Shown: in pieces, positions 35,340 to 42,947 of the stretch
Layout of the letters: each line of letters begins with the position of its first letter
How positions within the stretch are numbered: position 1 is the stretch's first letter
Assembly: GCF_014207955.1 (NCBI RefSeq)
Contig: NZ_JACHLK010000001.1
Coordinates: forward strand, 806,001-870,000
DNA length: 64,000 nucleotides
DNA from: Acidovorax soli
GTDB taxonomy: Bacteria; Pseudomonadota; Gammaproteobacteria; Burkholderiales; Burkholderiaceae_C
Reading direction: 5' to 3'
Notes under the pieces: generated by a model
What the model saw: the letters and a program-made list of their open reading frames with translations, nothing else
Databases searched by the model: none
Told to the model about the DNA's origin: nothing
Position numbers and translations under genes: made by a program

Positions 35340-35828
35340 ATGATGAATCCCGAACCCCAGGCGCAACACCGCTGGCTCCAGCAACTGCTCGGCGACTGGA
35401 CCTGCGAATCCACCTGCGACGCCGGTCCCGGCGAGCCGCCCATGACGACCACCGGCACCGAACACGTGCGCCAGCTCGGCGACCTGTGGGTGCTGGGCGA
35501 AGGCACGGGCACCATGCCCGGCGGCGGCGATGCGCGCATGCTCATCACGCTGGGCTACGACCCCGAGAAAAAGGCCTTCATTGGCACCTGGATCGGCTCG
35601 ATGATGACCCACATGTGGGTCTACCGCGGCACGCTCGACGCCACCGAAAAGGTGCTGCCGCTCGAGACCGAAGGCCCGAGCTTCGCCGGCGACGGCAGCA
35701 CCGCGAAGTACCGCGACACCATCACCATCGTCGGCCCGAATGAGCGCACCCTGACCTCCGCCACGCAGCAGCCTGATGGCAGCTGGAAGGAGTTCATGAA
35801 GGCCACCTATCGGCGCAAGACCGCCTGA
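35340..35828 (+). CDS. DUF1579-family protein
   Basis: A 162-residue protein matching DUF1579: 'HRWLQQLLGDWTCESTCDAGPGEPPMTTTGTEHVRQLGDLWVLGEGTG' at the start, then 'LGYDPEKKAFIGTWIGSMMTHMWVYRGTLD', which is highly typical. The family is common in detoxification-type operons and lacks known activity. AAGGAG precedes the start (35340; the next codon is also ATG). It is the third gene of the TetR-linked operon. Confidence 0.88.
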   Translation: MMNPEPQAQHRWLQQLLGDWTCESTCDAGPGEPPMTTTGTEHVRQLGDLWVLGEGTGTMPGGGDARMLITLGYDPEKKAFIGTWIGSMMTHMWVYRGTLDATEKVLPLETEGPSFAGDGSTAKYRDTITIVGPNERTLTSATQQPDGSWKEFMKATYRRKTA

Positions 35829-36863
35829 CCCCGCACCACCGACCATGACGCTTCGCATCGAAGGCCGCGCACGCTGGCCTGCGCTCATCCTGCTGTGCCT
35901 GGGCGAGCTCAAGATCGTGCTGGACACCACCATCGTCAACGTGGCCCTGCCCAGCATCCGCGCGGACCTGGGTTTCAGCGAAACCTCGCTGGTGTGGGTG
36001 GTCAACGCCTACATGCTCACCTTTGGCGGCTGCCTGCTGCTGGGCGGGCGCCTGGGGGACCTGTATGGCCATCGGCGGCTGTTTCTGGCCGGCATCACCC
36101 TGTTCACCGTCGCCTCGCTGGCCTGCGGGCTGGCGAACACCCAGGGCCTGCTGGTGGCGGCACGTGCGGTGCAGGGCGTGGGCGGTGCGGTGGTTTCGGC
36201 CGTGGCGCTGTCGCTCATCATGAATCTGTTCACCGAATCCGGCGAGCGGGCCAAGGCCATGGGCGTCTATGGCTTTGTCTGTGCCGGCGGCGGCAGCATC
36301 GGCGTGCTGCTGGGCGGCGTGCTCACCAGCCTGCTGAGCTGGCACTGGATCTTTCTGGTCAACATCCCCGTGGGCGTGGCGATCTACGCCGCCTGCCTGG
36401 TGTTGCTGCCCGGCGGCAAGGGGCAGGCCGGTGGCCAGCGGCTGGACTGGGCGGGTGCCGTTACCGTGACGGCGGCGCTGATGCTGGCGGTCTACGCCAT
36501 CGTCAACGGCAATGAAGCGGGCTGGACCTCGGTGCAGTCGCTGGGCCTGCTGGGGGGCTCGGCCCTGTTGCTGGCCGTGTTCGGCGTGATCGAGTCGCGC
36601 GTGGCGGCGCCGCTGGTGCCGCTGGCCCTGCTGCGGCTGCGCAACCAGGCCATCTCCAACGTGGTCGGCGTGCTCTGGGCGGCGTCCATGTTCGCCTGGT
36701 TCTTTCTCTCGGCGCTGTACATGCAACTGGTGCTGGGCTACGACGCGATGCAGGTGGGCCTGGCCTTCCTGCCGTCCAACCTCATCATGGCCGGCTGCTC
36801 GCTGGGGCTCTCGGCCTGGGTGGTGATGCGCTTCGGCATTCGCAGCACCCTGGGCTGGGGCCC

Positions 36864-37130
36864 AGTCCACTGAAACCGAGAAATCGGCTGTGTGCCGGGG
36901 TAGCAGCGGGTGCAGCGCAAGGCGCGGGCTGCGGCCAAGGCTGGCCGCCTTGGCAAAGCCTGCAACGCCGCGATGTGCCCGCTGCCACCCCGGTCCGAAG
37001 GATGAGGGTCTGACAGGGCCGCACTCGTCGTTGCCGTGCTCGCCGGGTGTGCAACCCGGCTGCGCCCGGCGCCTAGATTGCGGCCCTGTCAGACCCTCAC
37101 GCACAGCCGATTTCTCGGTTTCAGTGGACT
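36864..37130. mobile_element. MITE-like element with perfect 29-bp terminal inverted repeats
   Basis: The left end (36864-36892, beginning AGTCCACTGAAACCGAG) is exactly complementary to the right end (37102-37130). The element is 267 bp, has no coding capacity for a transposase, and sits inside an MFS gene. Its interior holds two more large inverted repeats (36895-36993 and 37004-37098). Each end can itself fold as CCGA-GAAA-TCGG. No target duplication is evident. It is a non-autonomous element mobilised, presumably, by an unlinked transposase of unknown family. Confidence 0.85.
37004..37098. repeat. internal inverted repeat of the MITE-like element
   Basis: GAGGGTCTGACAGGGCCGCA (37004-37023) is a perfect 20-bp complement of 37079-37098. 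It encloses a GC-rich 55-bp centre. A second, imperfect repeat pairs 36895-36914 with 36974-36993 and contains GCCAAGG-N7-CCTTGGC (36934-36954). The element therefore folds into two long hairpins between its terminal repeats. Confidence 0.85.
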
Positions 37131-37683
37131 AGTGATGGCGGCCGCCGGGCTGGTGCTGTTCGCGCTGGCGCCGGTGCAGGGCCGTTTCACGCCGCACGTG
37201 CTGCCGGGCATGCTGCTGCTCGGCGTGGGGGCGGGCATTGCGCTCAACCCGCTGCTGCTGGCGGCCATGGGCGACGTGCAGCCCGAGGACTCGGGGCTGG
37301 CTTCGGGCGTGGTCAACACCGCCTTCATGATGGGCGGCGCGCTGGGCCTGGCCATCCTTGCCAGCCTGGCCGATGCGCGCACCGGCAGCTTGCGGGCGTC
37401 GGGTGCCGATGTTGCCGTGGCCCTGCATGGCGGCTACCAGCTGGCGTTCTGGGTGTCTGCCGTGGCGGCGGCGGTGGCCGCCGTGCTGGGTGGGTTGGCG
37501 CTGAGGCCGGTGCCGGTCTCCAGCGAAGGCGCACAGCCGGTGCACGCCTGAGGGCTGGCATTGTCCTGTGGTGGGCACCGCACCGTTCCATCCGTGGGAC
37601 TTCTGTTTGCGCGCGGTGGCCTCACTTGCAGGTGCAAGCCGTTCACAATCCGAGCGGCGCACCACACAAGGAGTCATCGCCCC

Positions 37684-38730
37684 ATGTCGAACACCCCCTC
37701 CACGCCCGTCCTGCAGAGCCAGCCGCTCGGCCCGCTGTGGCCCACGCTCGACCCGTTCCTGTTCTGCGCCCACCACGACGACGCCTACCCCGCGGGCAAT
37801 GCCTCCTTCGGCCCGGCCGTGCCCGTGGACGACCGCCAGATTGGCAGCGACTTCAGCCGCAAGGACGGCTGGAGCATGTACCACGGCGACACCGTGCCCG
37901 GCTTTCCCGGCCACCCGCACCGCGGCTTCGAGACCGTGACCCTGGTGCGCAAGGGGCTGATCGACCATTCCGATTCGCTGGGCGCGGCCGCGCGTTTCGG
38001 CGGTGGTGACGTGCAGTGGGTCACGGCTGGCAAGGGCATCGTGCATTCCGAGATGTTCCCGCTGCTCAACGCCTCCGAGCCGAATCCGCTGGAGCTGTTC
38101 CAGATCTGGCTGAACCTGCCCGCGCGCCACAAGATGGTGGAGCCGCACTTCACCATGCTGTGGAACGAGCGCATCCCGCGCCTGGTGCACCACGACGAGG
38201 CCGGCCGCGCCACCACCGTGACCGTGGTGGCCGGTGCCCTGCCCGCCGCGCCTGCGCCGCTGGCGCCACCGCCCGAGTCCTGGGCCTCGCAGCCGGGTGC
38301 GGATGTGGCGATCTGGACGCTGCGCCTGGATCCGGGCGCCCAGTGGCCTATGCCAGCCGCGCAGGGCGAAGGCACGCGCCGCATGCTCTACTTCTTTGTG
38401 GGCGATGGCCTGCGCGTGGGCCCGCAGGAGGTGCGTGAGCACGCCGCGATGGAAGTCGATGCACGCCAGGACTGGCTGCTCACCAATACCGGCCCCACCG
38501 TGATGGAGCTGCTGGTACTGCAGGGCCGCCCCATCGGCGAGCCGGTGGCGCAGTACGGCCCCTTCGTGATGAACACGCAGCAGGAGATCATGCAGGCCAT
38601 GCAGGACTACCGCCGCACCCAGTTCGGCGGTTGGCCCTGGCCCGACAGCGACCCCGTGCACGGTACCGAGGCGCGGCGCTTTGCGCGCTACCCCGGTCAG
38701 GCCGAGGACGAGGTGCCCGCGGCTGCCTGA
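37684..38730 (+). CDS. pirin-family protein
   Basis: A 348-residue bicupin. The N-terminal cupin has the pirin metal motif 'GFPGHPHRGFETVTLV' and 'LIDHSDSLG' followed by 'VQWVTAGKGIVHSEMF' (three His and one Glu ligands), and the C-terminal cupin has 'GPFVMNTQQEIMQAMQDYR'. Pirins are Fe- or Ni-binding and include quercetinases and redox-responsive cofactors; the activity here is unknown. The start at 37684 is the first ATG that gives a normal N-terminus. Confidence 0.92.
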   Translation: MSNTPSTPVLQSQPLGPLWPTLDPFLFCAHHDDAYPAGNASFGPAVPVDDRQIGSDFSRKDGWSMYHGDTVPGFPGHPHRGFETVTLVRKGLIDHSDSLGAAARFGGGDVQWVTAGKGIVHSEMFPLLNASEPNPLELFQIWLNLPARHKMVEPHFTMLWNERIPRLVHHDEAGRATTVTVVAGALPAAPAPLAPPPESWASQPGADVAIWTLRLDPGAQWPMPAAQGEGTRRMLYFFVGDGLRVGPQEVREHAAMEVDARQDWLLTNTGPTVMELLVLQGRPIGEPVAQYGPFVMNTQQEIMQAMQDYRRTQFGGWPWPDSDPVHGTEARRFARYPGQAEDEVPAAA

Positions 38731-38846
38731 GTGCCCGCTGCCCCTGCTCCGGCAGGAGTGCGCCTGGTCGTGGACAATGCGCCATCCGGAAACCGCAGGC
38801 GGCCGCCGTGCCGCCCGCATTCCTTCGTCAACGAAAGCGCAGATCC

Positions 38847-39317
38847 ATGAACATCGCCAAAGACACCGCCGTCACCATCAGCTACAAGGTCACCACGCCC
38901 GAGGGCAAGCCCCTGGACTCGGGCAACCTGTCCTACCTGCACGGCGGCTACGAGAACATCTTCCCCAAGGTCGAGGCCGCGTTGGAAGGCCAGGCTGCCG
39001 GTTTCAGCACCACGCTGGACCTGGCCGTGGAAGACGCCTTTGGTGCGCGCGACGAAAGCCTGGTGCGCACCATCCCCAAGGCTGAGTTTCCCCCGGGCGT
39101 GAAGGTCGGCGGCCAACTGCAGGGTGTGGGCAACGATGGCCAGCCCGCCGTGTTCAATGTGGTCAAGATCAAGGGGCCCGAAGTGCACCTCGATGGCAAC
39201 CACCCCCTGGCCGGCCAGGCCCTGCGTTTCTCGTGCAAGGTGGCCAGCGTGCGCGCCGCCAGCGCCGAGGAAATCGCCCACCGCCACGTGCACGGCGACC
39301 ACGGCCACCACCACTGA
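38847..39317 (+). CDS. FKBP-type peptidyl-prolyl isomerase, SlyD-like
   Basis: A 156-residue SlyD-type protein: FKBP half-domain 'IAKDTAVTISYKVTTPEGKPLDSGNLSYLHGGYENIFPKVEAALEGQAAGFS' with the IF-domain inserted after it, and a histidine-rich C-terminal tail (HRHVHGDHGHHH) that can bind nickel or zinc. It acts as prolyl isomerase and chaperone, and in some bacteria in metal delivery. It is monocistronic and ends 5 bp from the convergent GNAT gene. Confidence 0.9.
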   Translation: MNIAKDTAVTISYKVTTPEGKPLDSGNLSYLHGGYENIFPKVEAALEGQAAGFSTTLDLAVEDAFGARDESLVRTIPKAEFPPGVKVGGQLQGVGNDGQPAVFNVVKIKGPEVHLDGNHPLAGQALRFSCKVASVRAASAEEIAHRHVHGDHGHHH

Positions 39318-39322
39318 TAGCC

Positions 39323-39820
39323 TCAGCCGGGCTGCCGCCGCAGCGCCTCGGGCGGCAGTTCCCAATGTTCCCATTGGGTGTCGCGGCGCCCGCCGCAGCG
39401 CGCATACATGCGCTGGGCCGCGGCGTTGCCCGGCAGCACCAGCCATTGCAGCCGCGCAGCACCAATGGCGTTGGCCTGGGCGCGCACCGCATTGAACAAG
39501 TGCTCGCCCAGGCCCCTGCGCCGGTGGGCGGGCTGCACCCACAGCTCCTTGAGCACCAGCGTGGGCTGCAGGTCGAAGGTGAAGCGCGTTTGCACCCAGA
39601 CCGCGTAGCCGGCGAGCGGTGCGTTCACACCCGCCTGCGCGACCAGGCAGCCGAACTCGCGGTCTGCCCCGCTGCAGGCCAGCCCGCGCTCCAGCAGATC
39701 CCGCTCCGTCACCTCGAACGCATCGGCATAGCCCTCGAACACGGCCAGCGCGCGCATCATGGCGAGCAACTGTGCTGCATCGTGCGGGCCGGCTTCGCGG
39801 ATGCGGGTGGGCTCAGGCAC
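39323..39820 (-). CDS. GNAT-family N-acetyltransferase
   Basis: A 165-residue acetyltransferase: 'IREAGPHDAAQLLAMMRALAVFEGYADAF', 'LKELWVQPAHRRRGLGEHLFNAVRAQA' (the Arg-Arg-x-Gly-x-Gly acetyl-CoA loop), and 'LQWLVLPGNAAAQRMYARCGG'. The start overlaps the rhodanese stop by 8 bp, so the two genes are probably co-expressed. Substrate unknown; it resembles diamine or amino-group acetyltransferases. Confidence 0.88.
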   Translation of the reverse strand: MPEPTRIREAGPHDAAQLLAMMRALAVFEGYADAFEVTERDLLERGLACSGADREFGCLVAQAGVNAPLAGYAVWVQTRFTFDLQPTLVLKELWVQPAHRRRGLGEHLFNAVRAQANAIGAARLQWLVLPGNAAAQRMYARCGGRRDTQWEHWELPPEALRRQPG

Positions 39821-40229
39821 CCTGGGCGCCCTTCTCCAGGCTGAAGCCCTCGTCGATCCAGCCGGTCAGGCCGCCGATCATCAGCTTGACCGGCAGCCCC
39901 AGCCGCGCCAGCCGCACGGCGCCGCGGTGCGCGCCGTTGCAGTGCGGGCCCGCGCAGTAGACGACGAATAGCGTGCCGGGGGCATAGGCGGCCATCTTCG
40001 ACGCGATGATCTTGCCGTGCGGCAGGCTCACCGCGCCGGGCACATGGCCGGCCTCGTACAGCGCGTGGCTGCGCACGTCGAGCAGCACAAAGTCCTGCAC
40101 GCCGCGGTCCATGGCATCGTGCACGTCCCAGCAATCGGTCTCGAAGGCGAAAGCGGATTCGAAGTGGGCGAGTGCCTGGTCGCTGGGGGCGGCGGGGATG
40201 GCGGCGACGGCGCTTTGCGCAGAGGTCAT
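39813..40229 (-). CDS. rhodanese-like protein paired with FtrA
   Basis: A 138-residue single-domain rhodanese: 'VLLDVRSHALYEAGHVPGAVSLPHGKI' is the N-terminal signature and 'FVVYCAGPHCNGAHRGAVRLARLG' the active-site loop with catalytic Cys and a second Cys four residues later. This 'C-x-G-P-x-C-N' loop differs from the standard C-x5-R loop and is found in the subgroup adjacent to FtrA regulators. It is divergent from ftrA (104 bp). The start at 40229 is chosen to place the N-terminus before the domain. Confidence 0.9.
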   Translation of the reverse strand: MTSAQSAVAAIPAAPSDQALAHFESAFAFETDCWDVHDAMDRGVQDFVLLDVRSHALYEAGHVPGAVSLPHGKIIASKMAAYAPGTLFVVYCAGPHCNGAHRGAVRLARLGLPVKLMIGGLTGWIDEGFSLEKGAQGA

Positions 40230-40333
40230 GGTCAAGTGCTCCTGAATGAATGGCTGGTGAGATGGCTCCAGTGTCGCCATGGGAACGCTTTCGGGCCAGT
40301 GGCCGAAGGGACAATCTTCGGTAACATTGCGCC

Positions 40334-41323
40334 ATGTCCCACCTTGTCGCGATCCTGGCCTACGACCGGCTGTGCACCTTTGAATTTGGCTGTGCGGTCG
40401 AGCTGTTCGCGCTGGAGCGGCCCGAGCTCCAGGTGGACTGGTACCGCCATGCCGTGTGCGCGGTGGAGCCCGGGCCGCTGCGCGCCATGGGCGGCTTGCA
40501 GGTGCAGGCGCCGCATGGCCTGGCCATGCTGGCGCGCGCCGACACCATCGTGGTGCCCGGCTGGCGCGATGCGGCCGAGCGCCCGCCCGAGGCACTGCTG
40601 CGCGCCCTGCAACGCGCCTGGCGGCGCGGTGCGCGCGTCTGCTCCATCTGCTCCGGTGTGTTCGTGCTGGCGCATGCAGGCCTGCTGGCGGGCCGGCGCG
40701 CCACCACGCACTGGCGCTATGCCGAGCGCCTGGCCAGTGAGTTCCCCGACATCACCGTGGACGTCTCGGCCCTCTACATCGACGAAGGCCAGGCCATCAC
40801 CTCGGCCGGCTCCGCCGCGGGGCTGGACATGCTGCTGCACCTGGTGCGGCGCGACCACGGCGCCCGCGTGGCCAACACGGTGGCCCAGCGGCTGGTGATG
40901 CCACCGCACCGCGACGGCGGGCAGGCGCAGTTCGTGCCCCGGCCCATGGCTAGCACCGAGGTCAGCCCCATTGCGCGCCTGCTCGACTGGCTGCGCGAGA
41001 ACGCGCGCCAGGACCATTCGGTGGATGCCATGGCGGATTTCGCACAGATGAGCCGGCGCACGCTGCAGCGCCGCTTCAAGGAAAGCACCGGCCTGTCGCC
41101 GCAGGACTGGCTGGTGCGCGAGCGCATCGGCATTGCCAAGGATCTGCTGGAGACGCATCCGGCCATGCCCATCGACGAGGTGGCGGACCTGGCGGGCCTG
41201 GGCTCCCCCGAGTCTTTGCGCCGCCACTTCCGGCTGCACCGCCTGCCGGCGCCCACGCGCTACCGGCAGACCTTCTCAGCCCCTGCGGGTGAGCCCACGC
41301 CCCTGCAGCACGGGCTCGGCTGA
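40334..41323 (+). CDS. ftrA: FtrA-type transcriptional activator (DJ-1/PfpI domain plus AraC HTH)
   Basis: A 329-residue GlxA-family regulator: an N-terminal DJ-1/PfpI domain ('ILAYDRLCTFEFGCAVELFAL', nucleophile-elbow-like 'VCSICSGVFVLAHAGLLAG') and a C-terminal double HTH ('QMSRRTLQRRFKESTGLSPQDWLVRERI' and 'IDEVADLAGLGSPESLRRHFRLHRL'). It is divergent from the rhodanese and probably controls it. Its end overlaps the convergent LysR gene by 48 bp. FtrA assignment rests on domain order plus the rhodanese neighbour. Confidence 0.85.
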   Translation: MSHLVAILAYDRLCTFEFGCAVELFALERPELQVDWYRHAVCAVEPGPLRAMGGLQVQAPHGLAMLARADTIVVPGWRDAAERPPEALLRALQRAWRRGARVCSICSGVFVLAHAGLLAGRRATTHWRYAERLASEFPDITVDVSALYIDEGQAITSAGSAAGLDMLLHLVRRDHGARVANTVAQRLVMPPHRDGGQAQFVPRPMASTEVSPIARLLDWLRENARQDHSVDAMADFAQMSRRTLQRRFKESTGLSPQDWLVRERIGIAKDLLETHPAMPIDEVADLAGLGSPESLRRHFRLHRLPAPTRYRQTFSAPAGEPTPLQHGLG

Positions 41324-42193
41324 CAGCCGCTCGCGCGCAAATTCCACGAAGGCCCGCACCTTGGCCGGTGCACGCCGGCCCGCCGGGTAGACGATGTGCA
41401 CGGGCACGGGCGGTGGCTCGTGCGCGGCCAGCACAATGCGCAGCCGGCCTGAGCGCAGGCCCGGCGCCGCCTGGTAGGCCAGGCAGCGCGTGAGGCCCAG
41501 GCCCGATTCGGCCGCGGCGATGTCCACCTCGTTGCTGTTGCTGATCCAGCTGAACTGCGGCTGGCCGACCACGCCGTCCCTGAACTTCCAGGGCGAGACG
41601 CTGTTGTTGTCGAAACTGAAGCCGATGGCACGGTGCGCGGCCAGGTCGCCGGGGTGCTGCGGCTCGCCCTGCTGCGCCAGGTACCCGGGCGCGGCCACCA
41701 CCAGGCGGCGCAGTGCACCCACCTGCACGGCCGTGAGGCGCGAATCCGGCAGATGGGCGATGCGCACCGCCACGTCCATGCCTTCTTCAAGCAAATGCAC
41801 CAGCCGGTTCACGAACAGGGTGCGCACCTGCACGCGCGGCTGGGCGTGCAAAAAGGCCTGCACCACGGGCGCCACGTGGCGCATGCCGAACATGTGCGGC
41901 GCGGTGATGGCCAGCAGGCCCTGGGGCTCGGCCTGGGCACCACGGGCGGCCTGCTCGGCCTCGTGCAGGTCGGACAGGAGCGGGCGGCAGTCGGCCAGAA
42001 AGCGCTCACCCGCCTCGGTCAGGCGCACGGTGCGCGTGCTGCGCTGGAACAGCAGCACGGACAGGCGTGCCTCCAGCGCCGCAATGGCGCGCGTGACGGC
42101 GGTGGCCGACACCCCCAGGCGCCGCGCCGCCGCCGCGAAGCCGCCCGCGTCGGCCACGGCAATGAAGCAGCGCAAGCTGTCCAGATGGTCCAT
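41276..42193 (-). CDS. LysR-family regulator, divergent from a GST
   Basis: A 305-residue LysR protein: HTH 'LDSLRCFIAVADAGGFAAAARRLGVSATAVTRAIAALEARLSV' and 'LFQRSTRTVRLTEAGERFL', then a standard effector domain. The start at 42193 has the operator candidate just upstream (42196-42210). It is divergent from the GST-flavoprotein pair, which it probably controls. Its last 48 bp overlap the end of ftrA on the other strand, and the C-terminal residues 'GRGLTRRG' may be extra. Confidence 0.92.
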   Translation of the reverse strand: MDHLDSLRCFIAVADAGGFAAAARRLGVSATAVTRAIAALEARLSVLLFQRSTRTVRLTEAGERFLADCRPLLSDLHEAEQAARGAQAEPQGLLAITAPHMFGMRHVAPVVQAFLHAQPRVQVRTLFVNRLVHLLEEGMDVAVRIAHLPDSRLTAVQVGALRRLVVAAPGYLAQQGEPQHPGDLAAHRAIGFSFDNNSVSPWKFRDGVVGQPQFSWISNSNEVDIAAAESGLGLTRCLAYQAAPGLRSGRLRIVLAAHEPPPVPVHIVYPAGRRAPAKVRAFVEFARERLSAEPVLQGRGLTRRG

Positions 42194-42195
42194 TG

Positions 42196-42210
42196 TTGCG
42201 ATATCCGCAA
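42196..42210. promoter_or_regulatory. LysR operator with T-N11-A form
   Basis: TTGCG-ATATC-CGCAA is a perfect inverted repeat that fits T-N11-A, 2 bp before the LysR start and 93 bp before the GST start. A wider 8-bp repeat, CGATATCC (42200) with GGATATCG (about 42253), surrounds the promoter region. Confidence 0.65.
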
Positions 42211-42302
42211 TTTTGATTGCCGCACTATGGCTATTCACGGCGGATTTGGCAATGGATATCGTGGAGGCATTCCTGTTCTTCCACTTCCCAAGGACCTTTG
42301 CC

Positions 42303-42947
42303 ATGGCACCCTCTGCTCCCCTGACGCTCTACCGCATGCCCATCTCGGGCCACAGCCACCGCGTCGAACTCATGCTGTCGATGCTCGGCCTGCCCTACCA
42401 ACTGGTCCATGTGGACGTGCTTGCCGGCGAGCACCGCCAGGCGGCCCACCTGGCGCGCAACCCGCTGGGCCAGATCCCGGTGCTGGTCGATGGCGACCTG
42501 GTGCTGTCCGACAGCAACGGCATCCTGGTCTACCTGGTGCAGCGCTATGCGCCCGGCAGCCACTGGATGCCGCAGGACCCCGTGGGCCAGGCCGGCCTGC
42601 AGCGCTGGTTCAGCCTGGCGGCCGGCATGCTGGCGCCCGGGGCATCGAGCGCGCGCTTTGCCGCGATCACGGGCCGCGAGCCCAGCGAGGCGGCGCTCGC
42701 CATCGGCCGCAGGCTGTTCGACTTCATGGAGCAGGCGCTCGAAGGCCGTGACTGGCTGCTGGGCGGAACCCGGCCCACGCTGGCCGACATCGCGATGGTG
42801 AGCTACACCTCGCAGGCGCCCATCGGCGGGCTCTCGCTGGACGGCTACCCGCGCATCGCTGCCTGGGTGGCACGCACCGAAGCCCTGCCGGGCTATGTGC
42901 CGCTGGCCGACCGCCTGCCCGCCCCTGACGCCGTGGTGCCAGCATGA
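42303..42947 (+). CDS. glutathione S-transferase
   Basis: A 214-residue GST: N-terminal thioredoxin-like domain 'LTLYRMPISGHSHRVELMLSMLGLPYQLVHVDV' and 'NPLGQIPVLVDGDLVLSDSNGILVYL' (the glutathione-binding Ser-Asn pair), and C-terminal helical domain with 'GGTRPTLADIAMVSYTSQAPIGG'. It is divergent from the LysR gene and overlaps the next gene by ATGA, so the flavin-binding protein is co-expressed. Substrate unknown. Confidence 0.92.
   Translation: MAPSAPLTLYRMPISGHSHRVELMLSMLGLPYQLVHVDVLAGEHRQAAHLARNPLGQIPVLVDGDLVLSDSNGILVYLVQRYAPGSHWMPQDPVGQAGLQRWFSLAAGMLAPGASSARFAAITGREPSEAALAIGRRLFDFMEQALEGRDWLLGGTRPTLADIAMVSYTSQAPIGGLSLDGYPRIAAWVARTEALPGYVPLADRLPAPDAVVPA

Larger units (their letters stand above)
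35845..37551 (+). pseudogene. DHA2-type MFS efflux transporter, split by a 267-bp element
   Basis: Two fragments of one EmrB/QacA-like drug transporter. The first (35845-36863) has motif A 'LLLGGRLGDLYGHRRLFLAGI' and 'LSWHWIFLVNIPVGVAIY', and is terminated by a TGA inside the inserted element at 36871-36873. The second (37131-37551) carries the last helices, 'MLLLGVGAGIALNPLLLAAMGD' and 'FWVSAVAAAVAAVLGGLAL'. Removing 36864-37130 leaves one open frame of 479 residues, the normal length for 14-helix DHA2 members. The present gene would make a truncated protein; a separate downstream peptide could start at ATG 37135. Predicted inactive for efflux. Confidence 0.9.

Noticed and set aside
36864..37130. 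Reading the insert as part of a functional MFS gene or as a full insertion sequence
   Set aside because: It has an in-frame stop and terminal inverted repeats; it has no room for a transposase gene.
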